Origin: Haloglycomyces albus DSM 45210
GTDB taxonomy: Bacteria; Actinomycetota; Actinomycetes; Mycobacteriales; Micromonosporaceae
Reading direction: 5' to 3'
DNA: 64,000 nt
NCBI RefSeq assembly: GCF_000527155.1
Contig: NZ_AZUQ01000001.1
Coordinates: 2,229,615-2,293,614 of the forward strand
The position numbers were made by a program, and so were the translations under genes. Of this stretch, positions 58,833 through 64,000 are shown one piece after another (the stretch's first letter is position 1; the number at the start of each line of letters is the position of its first letter). The notes beneath the pieces are model-generated. The model saw nothing but the letters and a program-made list of their open reading frames with translations, was not told where the DNA came from and did not search any database.

Positions 58833-60479
58833 TTAAACCTCCTGCCAGAGAGACGGAGTGGTCGGCGGTTCCCAACCGGGCAGCGAGGTGTGGCTGATCC
58901 GGCACTCATAAGTGCTTCCGCCGTAAGTTACCTGATCACCGGCCGAATATTGCGTCCACGGTTCCCACGATCCACCTGGGTCGCCGCCGTCGTCACCGAC
59001 CGTCAGCGTCAGATCGGCGGTACGCTCCTCACTTCCCATGGCGGAAACGGTAATGGTGTAGGTGCCGTCGGCAACGTAATCTTTGACGACGACGTTCACC
59101 GACGTGGACTGTCCACTGGTGATGGTGTCGGACTCGAAGGCGAGGCTGACACCACTGGGTGCCCCGGTCGCGGACAGATTGAGGTTTTGCGGTTGACCCG
59201 ACAGGGTCTCCGAGTTCAGAGATACATTGCCTTCAGAACCGGGATCGAGTTCCAAGTTATTGGGACTCAGAGATATGGCAAAACCGTCCTCCTCGCCGTT
59301 CCCGGTGGTCGTCAGTGTCGCTCCCGCCAAGTTCAGCGCTCCAGACAATGTGGAGAACCAAATGGGACCGCTTCCAGGGCAGCCGGTTTGGCCGCCTGAC
59401 GTCTGGCCCTGAGCGCTGTTTCCGGAAATGAACGCGCCCCCGGAATCGCCGCCTTCCGCACAGGTCGAGGTGCGGGTCAATTGTCCGACAGTGCCTTCGG
59501 GGTAGTTGACCGATTCATTCTTGCCTTGCACCTGGCCGCATTGCCAGTTGGTAGTGGATCCGGATCGACAGATGTCCGCTCCGACAGGTGCTTCCGTACC
59601 GTCGTGTACCTGACGATCGCCTTGACCCCAGGTGTATACCAAGGGAGCCGCTTCCCAGCTCGAACCTGCCTCTACCCAGGCAATGTCCTGCCCGGGGAAC
59701 GTGGAGTGTCGGAACTGGCCTCCAGAGCCGGTGCCGTCCGAGATCGGTTCACCGGTTCCGCCGCAGTGCCCTGCGGTGGTGAACCCGTCGCCATACGTCG
59801 GGTGCGTGGAGGAGAATCCGACGGAACAACGATACTGGCTGGTCCAGTAGGCCTCCCCGCCACGGATGTCGGCTGCCAATTCCAAATCGAGATCGTCGAT
59901 CTCGACGGTGACTAGATTTGGATCGACGTCGGCGGCCGCGATGAATTCTGCGGCGACGTCCTCATTGGCGGCACTGACTGTGAGGCCGTTGTCATCGACG
60001 TCCACGGCCCAGCTGTAAACGTCGGAGCTGACTCCGTTGTTATGGGCCACCGCATCGAGATCCGCTTTCCAGGTATCCAGTTGCGCGTAGCTGTGGTCGA
60101 CGACGACGGGAGTCGCGCCCTGTGCGGTGATATCGGATTTCGCCGCCGAGTCGGTGGTGGCAACGAAGATCTCATCGACGTCTTCGCTGACCCACGTTCC
60201 CGCGTACGAGTCGCCTAGGTCGAACTGTATGGACTGTTCGATCCATGCCCCGACCTTTGCCGTTGCCAGTCGATCCATAACATCGGCATGGGGCAGGTCG
60301 AGTTCCTCGGATAGGGCCTCAAGCATGCTGGGATCGACCGTGCTGCTTAGCTCCTCATGGGCCTGTTCGAACGCAGTGGGTTCTTCCGCCTGTGCCGGGG
60401 TGGTCAGTGAAAGAACGGTGAGTCCTGTTGCGGCCAAAACTGAAGAACCGAATGCAGCGAATGTTCTTCGCGATCGCAT
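58833..60479 (-). CDS. Secreted S1 (streptogrisin-like) protease with C-terminal chitin-binding domain
   Basis: A 548-residue precursor. It has a signal peptide ending in PAQA, then a propeptide of alpha-lytic protease type (about 35-205) with AAEFIAAADVDPN. The chymotrypsin-fold domain has CSVGFSSTHP, TAGHC (His), DIAW (Asp) and GGDSGG (Ser), and the cysteines pair as in streptogrisins. Next comes an Ig-like domain (about 410-500) with NLNLSATGAPSGVSLAFES. The C-terminal domain (about 505-548) has WTQYSAGDQVTYGGSTYECRISHTS and GWEPP, a CBM5/12 chitin-binding module. It probably degrades protein on chitin-containing material. Confidence 0.92.
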   Translation of the reverse strand: MRSRRTFAAFGSSVLAATGLTVLSLTTPAQAEEPTAFEQAHEELSSTVDPSMLEALSEELDLPHADVMDRLATAKVGAWIEQSIQFDLGDSYAGTWVSEDVDEIFVATTDSAAKSDITAQGATPVVVDHSYAQLDTWKADLDAVAHNNGVSSDVYSWAVDVDDNGLTVSAANEDVAAEFIAAADVDPNLVTVEIDDLDLELAADIRGGEAYWTSQYRCSVGFSSTHPTYGDGFTTAGHCGGTGEPISDGTGSGGQFRHSTFPGQDIAWVEAGSSWEAAPLVYTWGQGDRQVHDGTEAPVGADICRSGSTTNWQCGQVQGKNESVNYPEGTVGQLTRTSTCAEGGDSGGAFISGNSAQGQTSGGQTGCPGSGPIWFSTLSGALNLAGATLTTTGNGEEDGFAISLSPNNLELDPGSEGNVSLNSETLSGQPQNLNLSATGAPSGVSLAFESDTITSGQSTSVNVVVKDYVADGTYTITVSAMGSEERTADLTLTVGDDGGDPGGSWEPWTQYSAGDQVTYGGSTYECRISHTSLPGWEPPTTPSLWQEV

Positions 60480-61047
60480 TGAACTTCCTTTTCATTGTGC
60501 GGAGGTTTGAATGGACAACGCATCCATTCCCGCAACTGAAATAATATAGAAAGAAAACTATTTGTCAATGAAAACTGCCCCCGGTTGTCCAATGCTCCTA
60601 CTATGTAAGACGGCTGGTATGACCGGACCAAGGGGATCAGGGGCAGATTGCGGACATTGGAATGCGTTGCGCACCTTGTGCTACGGGAAATTGTGTTAAT
60701 GAATGTAGAAATGTCAACTTTGTGACAAGGGGGTGACAACCGGGAGTGCGTGCCAATAATCTGTAATGACAATATGTGCAGTAAATAGTACCTATAGTAA
60801 TTTCGGGAATGTTGCTGCACCGATAACGGTGGTCCGGATGGCGATCGAGTGTAGACAGGTCCCGTCACCTGCTCTCGACTCCCGACGATCCGCGGCCCGA
60901 CCAAGAAGAATAATATGGCGCTCTTCTATTTCCGATAGGCGTGTTTGAAATCAGAGGACACCTCAGGGCACTGTCAGGCGCACAGGGCCTGCGTGCGATA
61001 GTTGAAGTCGCCATAGAGTTACGTGTCCGTCAAGGTGTGGTGATGTC
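60480..61047. other. A+T-rich divergent intergenic region
   Basis: There are 568 bases between the secreted protease (minus) and the GGDEF-EAL gene (plus), without a supported gene. It holds the protease promoter at 60541-60568. No palindrome or strong promoter was recognised for the plus strand. Confidence 0.4.
60541..60568 (-). promoter_or_regulatory. Sigma70-type promoter of the secreted protease gene
   Basis: On the minus strand TTGACA (60563-60568) and TATTAT (60541-60546) with 16-base spacing lie about 60 bases before the protease start. The match to consensus is the best in the window. Confidence 0.7.
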
Positions 61048-63753
61048 GTGGAGGAAAGGTGGCGTCGGCAGTGGCGTGAATCCAATACCGGCAAGTTCAT
61101 CCTCTCCGCTACGCCCCCCATCGTCGTGTGCGCCATTTGGGTAACCGTCTTTTATGCGATTTCGTTTACTGGAAGTCGTATGCCCGAAGGTGGGGTTCAC
61201 CCCGATACCCCCTTGGTGTTGGCCAGTCTTGGATCTGCCGGTGCCGGCCTTATCGTTTGGCGGTGGGCGGTCAAAGTACGGCGTTCGAAGCGGGTCACGT
61301 TCCGTATGTTCGGGGCCACCATACAGGCGATCGCACTGATCTTCGCCGTTATGGTTTTGGTCCCCCATCAGCTTGCGCTAACGGTCGGAGCATGGGGCTT
61401 GAGCTTGTCGAGTCTCAGTTTTGCCGTGGCACTTATGCGACTTCCCGATTCCGAGTGGTCCTTCCCCGCACATCTGCGGCGTGGACTGGACGGATTGTTC
61501 ATAGGCAGCACCATCGCCTTGGGCCTGTGGCTATTGTTCGGGCGCGAGCTGTTTCTCCATGCCAATTTCCGTGTCGATACCGAACCACTGGTGTTCTTTC
61601 CGCCTATTCTCGCTGAGATCGCACTGTTCGGCATCGGAATCGGAACGACCCTGCGCCTACAACGATGGCGAAGTCTGCACGCCGCCACTCTGGTCGGCAT
61701 GATGCTGGTGCAGGTCTCCGCCGTAGGCGTCCTGAGTACCTGGCAATTGGAACGAGACACTTCCGAAGTCATCTGGTGGTCGGTCGTCCTTGCCGTCGCC
61801 TTGGCCTTGGGAATCGTACTGGTGCGCTGGGCGAGACATCAGAAGGCCTCGGTTCCGGGACCCGACGAACCGGTGTGGCATTACGGTATTTACATCGCGG
61901 CCGCGGCTTTGAGCGCCTTCGCCTTGCTTTACTACTCGATCACCGCCGGTGGAGGGCGTCCGCACATCGTGTTCATGGCGCTGGTTTGCTATGCCGCGCT
62001 GGGAGCACGATTGCTCATGACCTACCTTGACGTAAAACGTCTTGCCTCCGAATCGGAATCCCGCGAAGAACATTTGGCGGCCATAGTGGATGCCTCGTCG
62101 GACGCCGTGGTCATTACCGATGACGACTTCACGGTCCTCTGGGCCAGCGAAGGATCGGCGTGGGTTCCCAACGTATCGGTGGGGGAGTCGTTTCTGGCGG
62201 CGATTTCGTTTGGGGATCGATCCTTCTGCCAGCAGCGCCTCCGTGAATTCCTTGCCAATCCCACAGGTCGATCCCGCTCGTCGTTCAGCTTCCGCTTGGA
62301 AGATCGCAGGGGACGCTTGCGCAGAGTCGAAGTGACCGTAACCGACCGCAGGAGTGAACGCAGCCTATCGGGCATCGTCCTGCGTCTGGTGGATGTCGCC
62401 GAACGGCACCAGCTGGAGGTGGAACTGGCGCGCCTGGCTTACAGCGATCCCTTGACCGGCCTGGCGAATCGGCGTGCCTTGCTGAGTCGCCTTGAAGAGG
62501 TGGCGTTCCACAACAACGATCGCGTGATCTTGCTGTTGCTGGACCTCGACGGCTTTAAGAACGTCAACGATACCCGGGGACATGACCAGGGAGACGAGGT
62601 CCTTCAAGAGGTGGCGCGCCGCATGCTCGACATGTTGCGCCCCACTGATGTCGCCGCACGACTGGGCGGAGACGAGTTCGCCGTGATGTTGCGATCGTCG
62701 TGGGCCGACGCCCGTGCGCTCGCTGAGAAACTCGTGGACGAACTGTCCGAGCCCTATGAACTGGGTGAGGCACAGGTGGAGTTCGTGACCGCGAGCGTCG
62801 GCCTAGCGGTGGTGGACGAAAGCGTCGAAAACCCGCAGACCTTGCTACGCAATGCGGATCTGGCATTGCGGTCGGCAAAACAGTCGGGGAAAAACAGGTG
62901 TGAAACCTTCGACGCCGGGTTTGAGGCGCGACTGCGCCGCCGCAACGACGTCATCAAGAAACTTCGAGGTGCGATTGACCGAGGCGAGTTGGACGTCGTG
63001 TATCAGCCTATCGTGGCGGCCGATTCACTTCCGAACGATCTTTCGGTGGTGGGAGCCGAGGCGTTGATTAGATGGCATCATCCGTCGTTGGGCACCGTCA
63101 GCCCCGGGGAGTTCATTCCCGCCGCCTCCGAGGCGGGGCTGACCCATGACCTGGCGGTATGGATGGTGAAACAGGTAGCGCGACAACTGAATCAGTGGCG
63201 GTCCATCGCACCACGCCTGTGGGTATCGGTCAACGTCTCAGTCAAGGAGCTCCACACCTATCGGTTCGCCGAAGCGGTGAGCGAGCTGCTGATCGAGCAT
63301 GGCATCTCGCCCAAACGACTGGTCATTGAAGTGACCGAACACGACTTCTCACAACAGGTCGCCACGTTGATCGCTCAGCTGAAGGCGTTGCGGGCCGCCG
63401 GTGTGTCCATCGCCTTGGACGACTTCGGAGCGGGCTACTCGTCGTTGAACCAACTGGACCGGCTTCCCATCGACATTGTGAAAATCGACCGCGATCTGGT
63501 GGCCAAGGACGACGGCGACCTGGGGACGCTGGCGCCGGTCATCGTGGATCTGGGGCATCGCCTCGGGCTGACGGTCATCGCCGAGGGAATCGAGTCACGT
63601 CGGCAGTTGGATCTCATTACCGCCGAACAAAAACCATTGCTCCAGGGGTATCTTCTGGCCCGCCCCATGTTGAGCGGGGAGCTCGTGGAGCTCTTTGACC
63701 GGGCCGAATCCAATCCGGAACCCGACTCCGACACACCCTATTCCAAAGTTTGA
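61048..63753 (+). CDS. Membrane GGDEF-EAL protein (c-di-GMP turnover)
   Basis: A 901-residue protein. The N-terminal third has nine or so transmembrane helices. A PAS-like domain (about 340-455, with VDASSDAVVITDDDFTVLW) follows, then GGDEF (about 465-625) and EAL (about 640-890). The GGDEF domain has intact RLGGDEFAV and an inhibitory RPTD site five residues before GGDEF. The EAL domain has EALIRW, NVSVKE, EVTEHD, DDFGAGYSS and IAEGIES, all needed for phosphodiesterase. Both activities look possible; which dominates cannot be said. GTG 61048 is used; the ribosome binding site is weak. Confidence 0.9.
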   Translation: MEERWRRQWRESNTGKFILSATPPIVVCAIWVTVFYAISFTGSRMPEGGVHPDTPLVLASLGSAGAGLIVWRWAVKVRRSKRVTFRMFGATIQAIALIFAVMVLVPHQLALTVGAWGLSLSSLSFAVALMRLPDSEWSFPAHLRRGLDGLFIGSTIALGLWLLFGRELFLHANFRVDTEPLVFFPPILAEIALFGIGIGTTLRLQRWRSLHAATLVGMMLVQVSAVGVLSTWQLERDTSEVIWWSVVLAVALALGIVLVRWARHQKASVPGPDEPVWHYGIYIAAAALSAFALLYYSITAGGGRPHIVFMALVCYAALGARLLMTYLDVKRLASESESREEHLAAIVDASSDAVVITDDDFTVLWASEGSAWVPNVSVGESFLAAISFGDRSFCQQRLREFLANPTGRSRSSFSFRLEDRRGRLRRVEVTVTDRRSERSLSGIVLRLVDVAERHQLEVELARLAYSDPLTGLANRRALLSRLEEVAFHNNDRVILLLLDLDGFKNVNDTRGHDQGDEVLQEVARRMLDMLRPTDVAARLGGDEFAVMLRSSWADARALAEKLVDELSEPYELGEAQVEFVTASVGLAVVDESVENPQTLLRNADLALRSAKQSGKNRCETFDAGFEARLRRRNDVIKKLRGAIDRGELDVVYQPIVAADSLPNDLSVVGAEALIRWHHPSLGTVSPGEFIPAASEAGLTHDLAVWMVKQVARQLNQWRSIAPRLWVSVNVSVKELHTYRFAEAVSELLIEHGISPKRLVIEVTEHDFSQQVATLIAQLKALRAAGVSIALDDFGAGYSSLNQLDRLPIDIVKIDRDLVAKDDGDLGTLAPVIVDLGHRLGLTVIAEGIESRRQLDLITAEQKPLLQGYLLARPMLSGELVELFDRAESNPEPDSDTPYSKV

Positions 63754-63759
63754 GAAAAG

Positions 63760-63788
63760 TTGACTCACGAGCCGGAATCGTGCATCCT
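63760..63788 (+). promoter_or_regulatory. Promoter placed for a leaderless mRNA of the attenuator
   Basis: TTGACT (63760-63765) and CATCCT (63783-63788) with 17-base spacing. The expected start of transcription, about seven bases later, falls on or next to ATG 63796. The leader peptide would then be read from a messenger with no 5' untranslated region, which explains why the nearby GGAG is too close to act. Confidence 0.55.
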
Positions 63789-63795
63789 AGGAGAC

Positions 63796-63861
63796 ATGCA
63801 AAAGGGGAACTACCGTGAGATTACCGCCGCGTCGCGGCGGCTCATTGTAGTACTTACCTAG
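63796..63861 (+). CDS. Branched-chain amino acid leader peptide
   Basis: A 21-residue frame from ATG 63796 to TAG 63859-63861. It ends ...SRRLIVVLT, that is Leu-Ile-Val-Val-Leu in a row just before the hairpins. Such runs are the sensor of ilv operons: ribosome stalling when branched-chain aminoacyl-tRNA is short changes folding of the leader RNA. Another frame from GTG 63815 lacks such a run. The peptide itself needs no function. Confidence 0.75.
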   Translation: MQKGNYREITAASRRLIVVLT

Positions 63862-63924
63862 CGCACCGCCGATATTCCAGGCGGTGCGCTCGCCCCGTGC
63901 GTCTTAGCACGCGGGCGATTTTTT
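63861..63924 (+). promoter_or_regulatory. Transcription attenuator
   Basis: Hairpin one (63861-63869 with 63881-63889) begins in the leader peptide stop codon. Hairpin two, CGCCCCGTGC (63891-63900) with GCACGCGGGCG (63907-63917), is followed by a run of six T and is an intrinsic terminator. A stalled ribosome on the LIVVL codons would block hairpin one. The exact antiterminator pairing could not be resolved by eye. Confidence 0.75.
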
Positions 63925-63979
63925 CTGCCTAGGGTATCGGCGCTAACCAGACCGTACTACTCCCGAAACGGATGGTCAC

Positions 63980-64000
63980 ATGAGTACCGAAGCGAAGGCC
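63980..64000 (+). CDS. Start of a gene cut by the window edge, probably acetolactate synthase large subunit
   Basis: ATG 63980 begins MSTEAKA and runs off the edge. The identity rests only on the branched-chain leader and attenuator before it, which in actinobacteria usually control ilvBNC. No ilvB motif can be seen in seven codons. Confidence 0.4.

Noticed and set aside
63815-63850. An alternative leader frame from GTG 63815 (MRLPPRRGGSL)
   Set aside because: It has a better-spaced ribosome binding site but no branched-chain codon run; the overlapping frame with Leu-Ile-Val-Val-Leu fits the attenuator.

Overview
The window looks like actinobacterial chromosome. It has moderately high G+C and carries many conserved hypothetical families that are typical of Actinomycetota (DUF3159, DUF3710, DUF3093, DUF4193, DUF3099, DUF3039, SCO5389-type, LytR C-terminal domain). 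It also has the sigB-dtxR neighbourhood, a lysine-rich principal sigma factor, the coproporphyrin-dependent haem genes hemE-hemY-hemQ, and an EphD-type hydrolase/dehydrogenase fusion. A family such as Glycomycetaceae is only a guess; the 16S gene in the window would settle it.

Layout. 0-2.8 kb: tail of a membrane protein, a MinD/CooC-like ATPase, an SCO5389-family protein and hisF. 2.9-6.7 kb: a heterodimeric ABC exporter behind two palindromes. 6.8-11.2 kb: a dut-DUF3710-OB-fold-DUF3159 group on the minus strand and small actinobacterial genes. 11.6-19.9 kb: rpoD, a zinc-ribbon protein, an SF2 helicase, dtd, DUF3099, DUF3039, a TRIC-type membrane protein, sigB and a DtxR/IdeR iron regulator. 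19.9-21.8 kb: lipoprotein, sulfurtransferase and a deaminase-fold protein. 21.9-25.9 kb: an accessory island, visibly A+T-richer in its middle, bounded by a decayed IS701-like transposase and a decayed IS5-like element with terminal repeats and a TTA duplication. It holds two paralogous secreted cysteine-rich proteins of no recognised family. 26.0-30.1 kb: a glycine betaine/proline-type ABC uptake operon with two different binding proteins. 30.2-34.8 kb: a degenerate adenosine-deaminase-like protein, dxs, a SnoaL-like protein and a lysozyme-like cell wall protein. 35.2-39.8 kb: fadB-fadA and RNase D. 40-44.9 kb: a lipoate ligase with swapped domain order, hemE-hemY-hemQ and a small S26 peptidase. 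45-47.5 kb: VOC protein and ilvD. 47.7-53.8 kb: a complete 16S-23S-5S operon whose leader and spacers are extremely G/T-rich on the RNA-like strand. 54-58.7 kb: a minus-strand operon with a ferritin-like diiron protein, a PDR-type reductase, an M24 protein and an EphD fusion, behind a palindromic operator. 58.8-64 kb: a secreted S1 protease with a chitin-binding domain, a GGDEF-EAL c-di-GMP enzyme, and at the right edge a transcription attenuator with a branched-chain-amino-acid leader peptide, followed by the first codons of a gene that is probably ilvB.

Functional themes. Osmoprotectant uptake, isoprenoid precursor (dxs), haem, lipoate and branched-chain amino acid biosynthesis, fatty acid beta-oxidation and iron regulation are housekeeping. 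The parts that may be new are the paired secreted proteins in the island, the diiron/reductase/EphD operon and the ADA-like protein lacking key catalytic residues. No tRNA gene or CRISPR array was seen.
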